Positions 17,338 through 26,167 of a stretch of DNA of 64,000 nt are shown one piece after another. The first letter of the stretch is position 1, and every line of letters begins with the position of its first letter. Under the pieces are notes generated by a model that did no database searches, was not told where the DNA came from, and worked only from the letters and a program-made list of their open reading frames with translations. The DNA comes from Verrucomicrobiota bacterium (GTDB lineage Bacteria > Verrucomicrobiota > Verrucomicrobiia > Limisphaerales > UBA9464), in assembly GCA_947454705.1 (NCBI GenBank), contig CANGKZ010000007.1, positions 1-64,000 on the forward strand, read 5' to 3'. The position numbers and the translations under genes were made by a program.

Positions 17338-17731
17338 GCCTGATTGGAGGGAAACACCCCCGAGCGCAGCAAGCGAATTGCTGAGAAGATGTGACGCTCC
17401 GCGGTTCTCGGCTCCTTTAACCCGGAAACGGCGGTTGAAGGGTTGAAAAGTTGAAGCGTTGAAGGGGTATCCTGCGCTGGCGCGAGGGATTTCTCATTCG
17501 TTCGGAGTCCCGTCTTCAGACGGTTCGGGGAGGCGTGTCTCGCGGCATGCAGACGGTTGATTTCCAACCGTTCGATGGCCCCGCGTCCAACAGCGGAGCC
17601 GCGTAAACGCGGTACTCCATACGTGTGAGCGAATCGTCCGCCGCTTCAACCCTTCAACCCTTCAACTTTTCAACCCTTCAACTTTTCAACCGTTCAACCG
17701 CCGTTTCCCGGCCGAATCCACCGCGTTCCGC
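17338..17731. other. Intergenic region dominated by the repeat module
   Basis: No gene is supported in these 394 bases. Bases 17338-17423 are the upstream region of the amidohydrolase operon and should hold its promoter. Bases 17424-17708 are the complete right copy of the repeat module, and 17709-17731 is the tail after the Ppx/GppA stop codon. Confidence 0.8.
17424..17708 (-). mobile_element. Composite repeat module, right copy, MITE-like
   Basis: The ends are a perfect 16-base inverted repeat, GGAAACGGCGGTTGAA at 17424-17439 and its complement at 17693-17708. Inside are a GGGTTGAA-type array (17432-17463), palindrome B (17497-17535, core CCGTCTTCAGACGG), palindrome A in reverse (17587-17623, core CCGCGTAAACGCGG) and a TTCAACCC-type array (17645-17700). 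Compared with 133-426 the whole arrangement is reverse-complemented. It encodes no protein, so if mobile it would depend on an enzyme in trans. No clear target-site duplication is visible. Confidence 0.65.
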
Positions 17732-18658
17732 CTAGTGGATCAGTGCCGCGAAACGAAGTCCGCGAAGGCTCACGCCGAGATGCGGCAGGGCGAAGGTGCG
17801 AAGAATCGCCTCGTAGATGGCGGCGCCGGTCAGGATCACATCGGCGCGTTCGGGCGGGAGGCCTGGGAGTTGCCGCCGCTGATCGATCGGCAGGGACCAG
17901 AGCTTCTCCACCAGGGAGGACAATTCCGCAGGCGTGAAGCGCGTGGCCTCGATCAAGTCCCGATCGAACTCGCGTCGCCCGAGGTGAATCAACGCCAGCA
18001 ACGCCGTGCTCCCGCCCACGCCCACGGTGCGCGTTGGAATGCCGCCCTGAGCCAGTGCGGTGCCGAGGGACGGGGCGATCTCGCGCTGGAGAAATGCGTC
18101 GAGCGTGGTCCGGCAACGGGCCAGGGCGTCGGGCGTGGGTGCGTCGCCCGGCTGGAGTTGTTCGAGCATTCGAACGCTCCCGAGCTTGAGGCTCGTGCGA
18201 AACTCGGCATGACCGCCTGCGCCAAGAATGAACTCGGTGCTGCCGCCGCCGACGTCGAGCACGAGGATACGATCCGCACTCCAACCCGGAGTCGAAGCCA
18301 CGCCGGCGAATGCCCAGTCGGCTTCGGTTTCCCCCGAGATGACCTCGGTGGTGAGTCCGGCAATCGATTGGATGGCACCGAGGAGTTCGAGCCGATTGAT
18401 GGCATCGCGCGCCGCCGACGTGGCGATGACCCGAACTGACTCCGCCCCGCGTTCCCGCGCTGTGATCGCAAACCGGGCCACGGCTGCGGCGGTGGCCTGG
18501 ATGGCGGAAGACTGCAGCTGGTGCGTCTCGTAGAAGCCGCGGCCGAGGCGGGTCTGTTCGCTGGTTTCCCAGACGGGCGTGACGTCGTGTCCGTCAACCT
18601 CCGCGAGGAGGACTTTCACCGAATTGGTTCCGACATCAATGATGGCACGGCGCGTCAT
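17732..18658 (-). CDS. ppx: Ppx/GppA family phosphatase (actin-fold domains only)
   Basis: 308 residues covering domains I and II of exopolyphosphatase / pppGpp phosphatase. Phosphate-binding loops are visible: RAIIDVGTNSVKVLLAEV at the start, SVRVIATSAARDAINR, and ILVLDVGGGSTEFILG near the middle, with SGETEADWAFAG between. E. coli Ppx continues for about 200 residues with an HD-like domain; that part is missing here and a matching HD protein is encoded at 14143-14739. The ATG at 18658 is chosen as the family start; upstream in-frame sequence shows no conservation. It may hydrolyse polyphosphate or pppGpp. Confidence 0.9.
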   Translation of the reverse strand: MTRRAIIDVGTNSVKVLLAEVDGHDVTPVWETSEQTRLGRGFYETHQLQSSAIQATAAAVARFAITARERGAESVRVIATSAARDAINRLELLGAIQSIAGLTTEVISGETEADWAFAGVASTPGWSADRILVLDVGGGSTEFILGAGGHAEFRTSLKLGSVRMLEQLQPGDAPTPDALARCRTTLDAFLQREIAPSLGTALAQGGIPTRTVGVGGSTALLALIHLGRREFDRDLIEATRFTPAELSSLVEKLWSLPIDQRRQLPGLPPERADVILTGAAIYEAILRTFALPHLGVSLRGLRFAALIH

Positions 18659-19055
18659 GAAGTGCCCCAGTGGACGCAGAATCCGCCCCGCCGGAAAGCC
18701 CGGAAATGAAACATCCATTCCGCACGGAACCAATCTTGGTAAAAGGTCGATCCATGGCCCATCTCGACCATCTCCGCGTCGAACGCCAGCCACCCCTTTG
18801 CGAAGCCTAGGCCTCTTCAAATCGTGGGCTGAATTGCTAATCCCCCGCGCCTCACAAACCGAACTGAAAGCCCCCTTCCGACAATAGCCGCGGGCTTCAG
18901 CCCGGGGTTGTTCGAACGCGTTTGTTCTACCAGCTCAAGCGGGGCGACAGAGGCTTTCTAAATCATCGAAACCTCACCCATGTTCCACGAATTTGCAGGT
19001 CGAGCAGATGAGTTCGCGTCTGTGGACCCAACCGCATCTTACTCGGTCGTTTCAT
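18659..19055. other. Intergenic region with one hairpin
   Basis: No coding signal is seen in these 397 bases upstream of ppx and downstream of the CotH-type gene. An inverted repeat with arms CGGGC and GCCCG (GGGCTTCAGCCC core) lies at about 18889-18905 and resembles the short palindromes used as dispersed repeats elsewhere in the window, though its sequence differs. Confidence 0.6.
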
Positions 19056-22000
19056 CTACGGAGTTCGCTGTGCGCGGAGGAAGATGCGGGGCTGGTCGGG
19101 GGGCACCGGGAGGTGGTAGTCGAGCGGGCCGGTGTGGGTGAGAAGCGGGACCCAGTTGAGGGCGTTGGTCGAGGTTTCGACGGTGTAAGTCTGATCGGGC
19201 TCGGATCGGAAATGGAACAGCAGTCCCTCGGATGTCCGCAGCGGCAGATCAAATCGGAACGCGGGAGGTGCGGTATCTGCAGTTCCTGCGGATCCTCCGA
19301 TGGCGGTGCTGGCCCGCCAGTGCTGGGGATCCGCCGGGTCTTCGGGGCCGGATTCCGAGACCACGATGGAGCGTCCGGTTCCGTCGGCCTCCGCCGGCCA
19401 CGGTGCCTGGTCGGAATAACTGAACGTGATCAGCGGGGCCGCTCCCGTGCCGGATTTCAGCGTCACGGTTTCGCCGCCGTTGTCGAGGGATCCGTCGTAA
19501 GGACCAAAAATGGTAACCCCGGCAGCGACCCGATAATAGGCGCGGAAGGCGGCGGCATCGGCGGTCTTGATCAGCAGGGCGAAGCTGGAGGGCGCGAGTT
19601 GAGCCCCTTCCGGAAAGGTGAAGGAGATGCCTGCGGTGAATTTGGAACCGGCGAGGTTCAGGGTCTCACTCGGGCTCGCGTTGAAGAGTTCGATGAATTC
19701 GAACCCGTCTGCCGCGGGGTGGTACATGACTTCGGTGATGCGGAGATTTCGCGCGAGGAGCGTTTCGGTGTCCGGAACGCCAGCGGTGAATTCGATCGGG
19801 GCCGACCAGTTGCTCGCGCGCCCCGCCACGTCGGTGAATCGGGCTCGTGCCCGATAGAGCCGGCCGGGACGGAGGGTGTTGACCGGCACGCTGACGGCGT
19901 CGGCGTTGCCGGTGAGTTCATCGGTTTCCCAGGTGGATTGGATCTCGAACTTCATAGGTTCATCGGCACGAAACGCCGGGTGTCCCGGGCGGCTGATTTC
20001 CGCGATGCGCCACTTGATGCTCGCGCGACTGGCGCTGCCGGAATACGCGGACGAGGCGAACGAGAGCTGGTTCACCGGGAAGCCCGCCAATCCGGTGTAG
20101 CGGATGCTCGGGCTGTCCGGCCGTGCTGGTTCGGCGGCCATGTTGTCGAGCATCGTGGAACGCCGGACGAGGTAGTTCTTCATCAACTGCACCGCTCCGG
20201 CGAAGGAGTGGGAGATGCCGGATTCCCTCGGGAATTGATAGAATCGCCCCCATCCCGCCTTGGAGGACAGGGTGATGGCGGTGTTGGTCATGATCGGGTT
20301 GTAATCCCACTGGCAGCGGTCGGCATCGAGGATGGACGCCGCGTTTGTACCACGAATGAGGCGTGCCTGCTCGTCGATGACAGCGCCCGCCTGGTCGGGG
20401 TTGAAGAGGAGGTCGCGAAGTTCACGGACGCGGTTCCGGAATTCGAGCGACAGGGCGGGGTACTTCGGGGCGGTGATGCTGAAGTTTGCGAGCACGCGGG
20501 ATTTGAAGGGCTCGTCGCCGCCGTTGACACCCTCCCGATACATGTTGTCGGCCCAGGTGAGGTCGAGATCCCAAGGTTGAACCACCCAGCGGTTGTCCAC
20601 CGGGTTGTGGTAGTAGAAGTAGTTTTTCCCGTCGGCGATGTCGTAGTGGTGGATGGCCTGAACCACGGTCTGATAGCCGTAGTACGACGGCAGATTCAGG
20701 TTGGTGCGCCACCAGGATTCCGTGGGTGCGTTGGTGCTGTTGTAGGTGCCCAGAAACTGGGAGAGATCGGATCGATCGGACGGACTGGTTTTTCCGATGT
20801 GGTTCAACGCGCCGAATCCGCCTTCCATGTCGAAGATGTTTCCATCGGGCAGTCCGCGTTCCTTGAGGAATTGCCCGTCCTGTTCCTCGACGGCGAGGTA
20901 CAGGCCCCAGAAGTCCCCATTGAACTGCGAATCCGCGGCGGTTTCCGCGGCTTCATCGATGACGCGGAACTGGATGTGGGTGGTGTGGTTGGCATCGACT
21001 CCGGCGAGTTGGAAGAGCCGGTAGCCCACGCTTTCAAAGAGGCCCTGTTCGCCGCGGTGATCGTAGTCCCCCTGCTGGATGTCAGGGCGGAAGCTGAGCT
21101 TGTCCCAGGTGGCGTTGTAGCTGCGTCCGAAATCGTCCTTCATCTTCAGGCTGTGGCCTGGGTTGAAGTCGAATTTCCACGCGTTTTTGCCCATGGAATA
21201 ACGCCATACGCCGCCGCGGGCGCGGTACCGAATGTGGTCATAGACCTCGCCATCATACACCAGCGCGCCTCTCCACAGGTAGTTGTCGCCCGTGTACTGG
21301 TTGTTTGGCTTTCCCGGGGCCCAACCCGTGGAGGTGGCGACCGAAAGGCTTTGCGAAATGAGATGCATCACCGGGAGTCGGTTCATCTCGGGGGCGCTGA
21401 CGGTGAATGGCGCGCCGTTGGAGCCTGACGCACCGGGATGTATCGCCCCGCGCCATTCGGGAACTCCGCCGTAGCAGAACACGGCGAAGTTCGGAACTGG
21501 ATCCTCCGTGTATGGGGCCCGGGCTTCGGCACCCAGAGTGTCGCGGGCGATGAAACGATATCGGATCAGGTTTCGATGCGCCGAAAGGGCCGCCGGAAGA
21601 GTGACTTGGAAGGTGTTGGTGTCGGTGGCCGACCGGACCATCTCCACCGGAGTCCATTGGGTCGCGTATTCGGGCGACGTGAGTTCGATGTACTTTCCGG
21701 GTTCCACCACTTGATACAGCGCGGTGACCGATGCGATGCCGTCGGGATCGGTGGCTTTCACCGAGAGGGTGATCGCCTGACCCGGAAGGGGCTGGCGGGG
21801 TTGTGCGCTGACCTGACGCAGCGCCGGGGGAGCGTTGGCGGCGAGGACCGAATTGGGTCGGCCCGGGGTGGGGGCGGCACCTCCCGAGCGGGCCGTCGCA
21901 ACCAGGCTCGCATCGAAGAAGGCGTCCGAACTGGAACTTAAATCCACATTCGCCAACTGAACTGCGAGGACGTTGTCGCCGTTCCTGAGCACTCCGGCCG

Positions 22001-22991
22001 GAAGCGCGAGATCGTAGGTGGCGTAGCTGTTGTCTTCACGCGCTCCGTTCAAGGAGTTGGCATCGAAGGCGACTTCGGTTTCGGGAAGGTTCACCGCGAG
22101 GAGCAGCCGTCCGTTCAACCAAAGTTTGAAGCCGTCATCGAACAACGCCCCGAGTCGCAGCGAAGTGAAGGCGGCAGCGTCGTTCGCCGTGAAATGCTTT
22201 CGCAGGAACACCTGCCGATAGGTGTTCCGCATGTCGTCGAGACGGGTGGCAATCGAGACCGAGGGGTCGTATCCGATGGGCAGCGCTCCAGTGGACCAGC
22301 CGGAGTCATCGAAGTCGGTGGCGCGCCAGGCTGTGGTGGGGGTGGAGGCTTCGGCCGTGCCTTTTCGGTAGCGCCACACCTGGCCGGCGTTGATCAGGGG
22401 TTGGTCCGCGATGGGAGCGACGCTGGACCCCGAGGGACGCCAGCTGCCGCCGAGGGAATTGTCCAACGACGGATTCACCAGTTCGATGGAGGAATCCTGA
22501 TCCATTCCCACGAGCGGCCATGGGAATCCATTTTGGTACGCCACTTCGTCGATCACCGCTCCGGAAGCGTCGCGCAGGGTGACGGTGTCGGCGGTTCCGC
22601 CGAGGGAGTTGAGCCACGGTCCGAGCGGGTTCTTCACCCCGTAGGCCGCGGTGAGTGCGGCGGGATCCTCCGCCACCACCACAAATCCGGACGCCGGAAT
22701 CGTCGTGGGGGTGGGAAGCACAAAATCCACTCCGCCGCTGAGCCGCCAGCCGGAGAGTTCCACCGCGTTGGTTCCTGAATTGAACAGCTCCACGAACTCC
22801 AAGGGCTGCTGACGCGGCACTGGGGAATGGTGGATCTCATTGATCATCACCGGTCCCGCCGAGCACTCCACCCGGCCGCAGAGCAGCGCGATCAGCCCGA
22901 GAAGCGAAGCCAGGAGGGGATTTGGGCGGAGCAATGGGAATGGCCAGCCGGGGCGGAAACGGGCGCTCATGGATGTTGCAAGCATGCGCAT
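19056..22991 (-). CDS. Secreted lamin-tail-domain / CotH kinase protein
   Basis: About 1311 residues. After a signal peptide (LLASLLGLIALLCGRVECSAG) comes a lamin tail domain (GPVMINEIHHSP, LEFVELFNSGTNAVELSGW). A galactose-binding-like module follows (FDDSGWSTGALPIGY, LFDDGFKLWLNGR). Then a CotH kinase domain holds WDKLSFRP, NGDFWGLYLAVEEQDGQFL and the WDLDLTWADNMYREG motif with its acidic metal ligands. A second lamin tail domain (LRITEVMYHPAADGFEFIELFN) and a short beta-rich tail complete it. Similar proteins are common and multi-copy in Planctomycetes and Verrucomicrobia. CotH domains phosphorylate proteins; the target here is unknown. ATGs at 22991 and 22970 are both possible starts. A long open frame on the other strand is a shadow. 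Confidence 0.85.
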   Translation of the reverse strand: MRMLATSMSARFRPGWPFPLLRPNPLLASLLGLIALLCGRVECSAGPVMINEIHHSPVPRQQPLEFVELFNSGTNAVELSGWRLSGGVDFVLPTPTTIPASGFVVVAEDPAALTAAYGVKNPLGPWLNSLGGTADTVTLRDASGAVIDEVAYQNGFPWPLVGMDQDSSIELVNPSLDNSLGGSWRPSGSSVAPIADQPLINAGQVWRYRKGTAEASTPTTAWRATDFDDSGWSTGALPIGYDPSVSIATRLDDMRNTYRQVFLRKHFTANDAAAFTSLRLGALFDDGFKLWLNGRLLLAVNLPETEVAFDANSLNGAREDNSYATYDLALPAGVLRNGDNVLAVQLANVDLSSSSDAFFDASLVATARSGGAAPTPGRPNSVLAANAPPALRQVSAQPRQPLPGQAITLSVKATDPDGIASVTALYQVVEPGKYIELTSPEYATQWTPVEMVRSATDTNTFQVTLPAALSAHRNLIRYRFIARDTLGAEARAPYTEDPVPNFAVFCYGGVPEWRGAIHPGASGSNGAPFTVSAPEMNRLPVMHLISQSLSVATSTGWAPGKPNNQYTGDNYLWRGALVYDGEVYDHIRYRARGGVWRYSMGKNAWKFDFNPGHSLKMKDDFGRSYNATWDKLSFRPDIQQGDYDHRGEQGLFESVGYRLFQLAGVDANHTTHIQFRVIDEAAETAADSQFNGDFWGLYLAVEEQDGQFLKERGLPDGNIFDMEGGFGALNHIGKTSPSDRSDLSQFLGTYNSTNAPTESWWRTNLNLPSYYGYQTVVQAIHHYDIADGKNYFYYHNPVDNRWVVQPWDLDLTWADNMYREGVNGGDEPFKSRVLANFSITAPKYPALSLEFRNRVRELRDLLFNPDQAGAVIDEQARLIRGTNAASILDADRCQWDYNPIMTNTAITLSSKAGWGRFYQFPRESGISHSFAGAVQLMKNYLVRRSTMLDNMAAEPARPDSPSIRYTGLAGFPVNQLSFASSAYSGSASRASIKWRIAEISRPGHPAFRADEPMKFEIQSTWETDELTGNADAVSVPVNTLRPGRLYRARARFTDVAGRASNWSAPIEFTAGVPDTETLLARNLRITEVMYHPAADGFEFIELFNASPSETLNLAGSKFTAGISFTFPEGAQLAPSSFALLIKTADAAAFRAYYRVAAGVTIFGPYDGSLDNGGETVTLKSGTGAAPLITFSYSDQAPWPAEADGTGRSIVVSESGPEDPADPQHWRASTAIGGSAGTADTAPPAFRFDLPLRTSEGLLFHFRSEPDQTYTVETSTNALNWVPLLTHTGPLDYHLPVPPDQPRIFLRAQRTP

Positions 22992-23087
22992 GGAACCCCG
23001 GCGAGCAAGAACGAGTCCGAGTCCGGGGCCGACAGGGAAAATTCGTTCATGGCGGCGGATGCACTCCTTCGATACGGTTTCGTCCGA

Positions 23088-23384
23088 ATGAATTGGCATG
23101 TTTGGATCTGGGTTTACCTCGCGCTGCTCCTCGTGGGCGGTCTGATTGGCTTCATCAAGGCCGGCAGCAAGGCCTCGCTCATCGCGTCGGTGCTGTTTGG
23201 AGTTCCGCTGGTGCTCACCCTCGTCTTCAAGGGAAGCGTGTGGATGGCCCTCGGGTTCCTCGCCGCCCACGCGGTGTATTTCGGAATGCGTTTCGCGCGC
23301 ACCAAGAAGTTCATGCCCGGCGGCCTGTTGACCATCGCCTCCATCCTCGCCGGACTCGCGGCCCTGTTCAGTTCGAAGGTTTGA
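23088..23384 (+). CDS. Small integral membrane protein, TMEM14-like
   Basis: 98 residues, almost wholly hydrophobic: VWIWVYLALLLVGGLIGFIKAG, then SLIASVLFGVPLVLTLVF, WMALGFLAAHAVYFGMRFART and FMPGGLLTIASILAGLAALF, giving three to four membrane helices. The glycine spacing in GGLIGFIKAGSKASL and the KKFMPGG loop agree with the TMEM14/UPF0136 family, whose bacterial role is unknown. The ATG at 23088 is the first sensible start. It is divergent from the CotH-type gene and 125 bases ahead of hrpB. Confidence 0.75.
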   Translation: MNWHVWIWVYLALLLVGGLIGFIKAGSKASLIASVLFGVPLVLTLVFKGSVWMALGFLAAHAVYFGMRFARTKKFMPGGLLTIASILAGLAALFSSKV

Positions 23385-23509
23385 GCGGTTTCCGCAGGGG
23401 GCCTGCTGGTCCTTGGCGGTTCAGTTTGAGTCAATCGTCCGTTCCGTCGATTCCCATTCGTCCGGCTCGCGGGTTTCCGCGCATCGGGCGCACCTGATTT
23501 CTACGCTCC

Positions 23510-26137
23510 ATGCCGAACGTCGATCTTCCCGTCTGGCAGCTTCACGATTCCATCCTCCGTTCGCTGACGGAGGGCAATCAGCTCGTGCTTGTGGCTGCGA
23601 CCGGATCGGGCAAGACCACGCAGGTGCCACAGATGATCCTCGATGCCGGGATCGCCGGGAATCGACGCATCGTGATCCTCCAACCGCGACGCGTCGCGGC
23701 CCGCACCGTGGCCACCCGCGTGGCGTGGGAGCGCAAGGGGACGCCCGGCGGCGAAGTGGGGTACCAAGTTCGATTCGACGATCGCCTGTCCGATGCCACC
23801 CGGTTGTGCTTCGTCACCGAGGGTATTTTGCTGCGTTGGCTTCAGGACGATCGAAACCTGTCGGACGTCGGAGTGATCCTGTTCGATGAATTCCACGAAC
23901 GGAACCTGCTCAGCGATGTGGCCCTGGCTCTGGTGAAGGATCTACAGCGGACGCGTCGGCCGGATCTCAAGATCGTGGTGATGTCGGCCACGCTCGATGC
24001 GGAACCGGTGGCGCGTTATCTCGCCGACTCCGGAACTCCGACGGCAGACGGCGCGGAGCCGAAGGCCGCACCCATTTTGGTTTCCGAGGGACGTGTCTAT
24101 CCCGTCGCGTTTCGCTGGGCGGAATACGGCGACGAGCGTCCGGCCTCCGAACAGGCGGCCGATGCGGTGGAGCGGATCGTGGCCAACGGGGATCCGGGCG
24201 ACATCCTCGTGTTCATGCCCGGCATGGGCGAGATCCAGTCCACGATCAATGCCCTCCAGTCGGCCCGCCTGACGGAGCGTTGTCTCTTTCTGCCGCTTCA
24301 CGGAGATCTTTCCCCCGAAGATCAGGACCGCGCGTTCCAGCCTTCGGATCGACGGAAAATCGTGGTCGCCACCAACGTGGCTGAAACATCCGTGACCATT
24401 GACGGCATCTGCCACGTGGTGGACGCCGGATTAGCCCGCGTGGCCCGGTACGATGCCGAGCGGGGGATCCAGACCCTGGCCATCGAGGAGATCAGCCGTG
24501 CCAGCGCCGACCAGCGGGCCGGCCGCGCGGGGCGTACCGCTCCTGGTACGTGCTGGCGTCTGTGGACCGAGAGCGGACACCTGAACCGTCCCGCCAAGAA
24601 CACCCCCGAAATCCAGCGCGCGGACCTTGCCGAAGTGGTGTTGCTGCTGCACTCCCTCGGGATCCGGCGCGCGGCGGAGTTCAACTGGCTCGACAAGCCG
24701 GACGTCGATGCCGTCCGTCGCGCGGAACGGTTGCTGATCGTGCTTGGAGCCTTGGCCGATGCCTCGTCAACGCCCGGACGCGAAGGGGAATCCGACCTGA
24801 CGCAAATTGGTCGTCAGATGCTCCGACTGCCCATGCACCCGAGGTTTTCGCGCATGCTGGTGGAGGCTGCCCGGCGGGGATGTGTGCCGGCGGCGGCCCA
24901 GTGCGCATCGCTGGTCAGCGGACGCGATCTGCTGGTGCGGCCGGGCCGGGACGATGCGCATCTGAAGGAGGCGCGGGAATTGTTCGAGGGCAGTTCCGGC
25001 AGCGATTTTCACACGCTGATGCGCGCGCACCAATTCGCGCGGAACAGCAAGTTTGATCCCGGCCAGTGCCGGCGCCGCGGCGTGCATGGACAGACGGCGC
25101 GGCAGATCGAGGACACGTTTCGTCAGATCGTGGAGATCGCCGGACGCGAGGGGCTCGACGATGCAGAATCCGAAACCGAACCCTCGGACGATGCGCTGGC
25201 GCGCTGCCTTCTCGCGGGGTTCATCGATCAGCTGGCAATCCGCCGGGACACAGGATCGTTGGAGTGCGTGATGACCGAGGGCCGCACCGGCACGCTGGTG
25301 CGCGAGAGTGTGGTCGATGCGCCGCTCTTCGTCGCCGCTTCGGTGCGCGAAGTGGACGGTCGCGGCGGCCGGCTCACGCTGCTGGGCATGGCCACGGCGG
25401 TGAAGCGCGAGTGGATTCTGGAAATGTTCCCGCAGCACGTGACCAACACGATTGATCATGTGTTCGACCGCACGCACAAACGCGTGGCGGCGATCCGGCA
25501 GATTCGATGCCTCGGTCTCGTGATCGGACAGGAGCACCAACGCGAGGTCGATCCCGCCGCATCAGGAAAGGTGATCGCCGATGCGTACGGCCGTGGCTGG
25601 TTTGATTTGCCCAAATTTGATCACGAGCTGAAGCAGTTCGTGGCGCGGGTGAACCTGGTGGTTCGCGCCATGCCGGATCTGGAATTCCCGCCGCTCGACG
25701 GAGCCGCGATGTTGCGCGCGCTGGCGTCGGCCTTTGAAGGGATGACGCTGGTGAAGGAGGCGCAGTCGGCGGATTTGAAACCGCATTTCAGACGTCATCT
25801 GGCACCGGAGCAACTGGGCTGGCTCGATGAATTGCTGCCGCTTTCGATTCCCGCCATCGCGGCGGATGAACGTCCGCTCAAGCTGTCTTACCTGGATCCG
25901 GTGGAGGATGAGGACGAGCTTCCCGTGCCTTCGGTTCAGGTGAAGTTGAACGACTGCTGGGGCATCAAGGAACACCCGCGAGTCGCCGAGGGACGCGTCC
26001 CCGTGCGCCTCTGGCTCATGTCCCCGGACGGCAAACGGCTGGACGGCACGACCGATTTTCCGGCGTGGAAGGCTTCGGCGTATCCGAAGATCCGCGCCGC
26101 GATTCGCGCCAAGTATCCGGGCTTCACCTGGCCCTGA
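23510..26137 (+). CDS. hrpB: ATP-dependent RNA helicase HrpB-like (DEAH family)
   Basis: 875-residue DExH helicase. Walker A AATGSGKTTQ is at about 29-38 and motif II reads DEFH at 125-128 (FDEFHERNLLSD). SATLD, NVAETSVTIDG and DQRAGRAGR are helicase motifs III, V and VI. The C terminus, with VPVRLWLMSPDGKRLDGTTDF and IRAAIRAKYPGFTWP, matches the HrpB-specific end rather than HrpA. The length is close to the family norm (about 800-850). The cellular role of HrpB is poorly defined; RNA remodelling is inferred. The + strand gene stands alone and converges on purD with 30 bases between stops. Confidence 0.9.
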   Translation: MPNVDLPVWQLHDSILRSLTEGNQLVLVAATGSGKTTQVPQMILDAGIAGNRRIVILQPRRVAARTVATRVAWERKGTPGGEVGYQVRFDDRLSDATRLCFVTEGILLRWLQDDRNLSDVGVILFDEFHERNLLSDVALALVKDLQRTRRPDLKIVVMSATLDAEPVARYLADSGTPTADGAEPKAAPILVSEGRVYPVAFRWAEYGDERPASEQAADAVERIVANGDPGDILVFMPGMGEIQSTINALQSARLTERCLFLPLHGDLSPEDQDRAFQPSDRRKIVVATNVAETSVTIDGICHVVDAGLARVARYDAERGIQTLAIEEISRASADQRAGRAGRTAPGTCWRLWTESGHLNRPAKNTPEIQRADLAEVVLLLHSLGIRRAAEFNWLDKPDVDAVRRAERLLIVLGALADASSTPGREGESDLTQIGRQMLRLPMHPRFSRMLVEAARRGCVPAAAQCASLVSGRDLLVRPGRDDAHLKEARELFEGSSGSDFHTLMRAHQFARNSKFDPGQCRRRGVHGQTARQIEDTFRQIVEIAGREGLDDAESETEPSDDALARCLLAGFIDQLAIRRDTGSLECVMTEGRTGTLVRESVVDAPLFVAASVREVDGRGGRLTLLGMATAVKREWILEMFPQHVTNTIDHVFDRTHKRVAAIRQIRCLGLVIGQEHQREVDPAASGKVIADAYGRGWFDLPKFDHELKQFVARVNLVVRAMPDLEFPPLDGAAMLRALASAFEGMTLVKEAQSADLKPHFRRHLAPEQLGWLDELLPLSIPAIAADERPLKLSYLDPVEDEDELPVPSVQVKLNDCWGIKEHPRVAEGRVPVRLWLMSPDGKRLDGTTDFPAWKASAYPKIRAAIRAKYPGFTWP

Positions 26138-26167
26138 AGAATCAGCCGGTGGGATCGCCCCCCGGCG

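Noticed and set aside
18993-21428. 811-codon open frame antisense to the CotH-type gene
   Set aside because: Composition artefact of GC-rich DNA; the opposite strand carries recognisable domains across the same bases.
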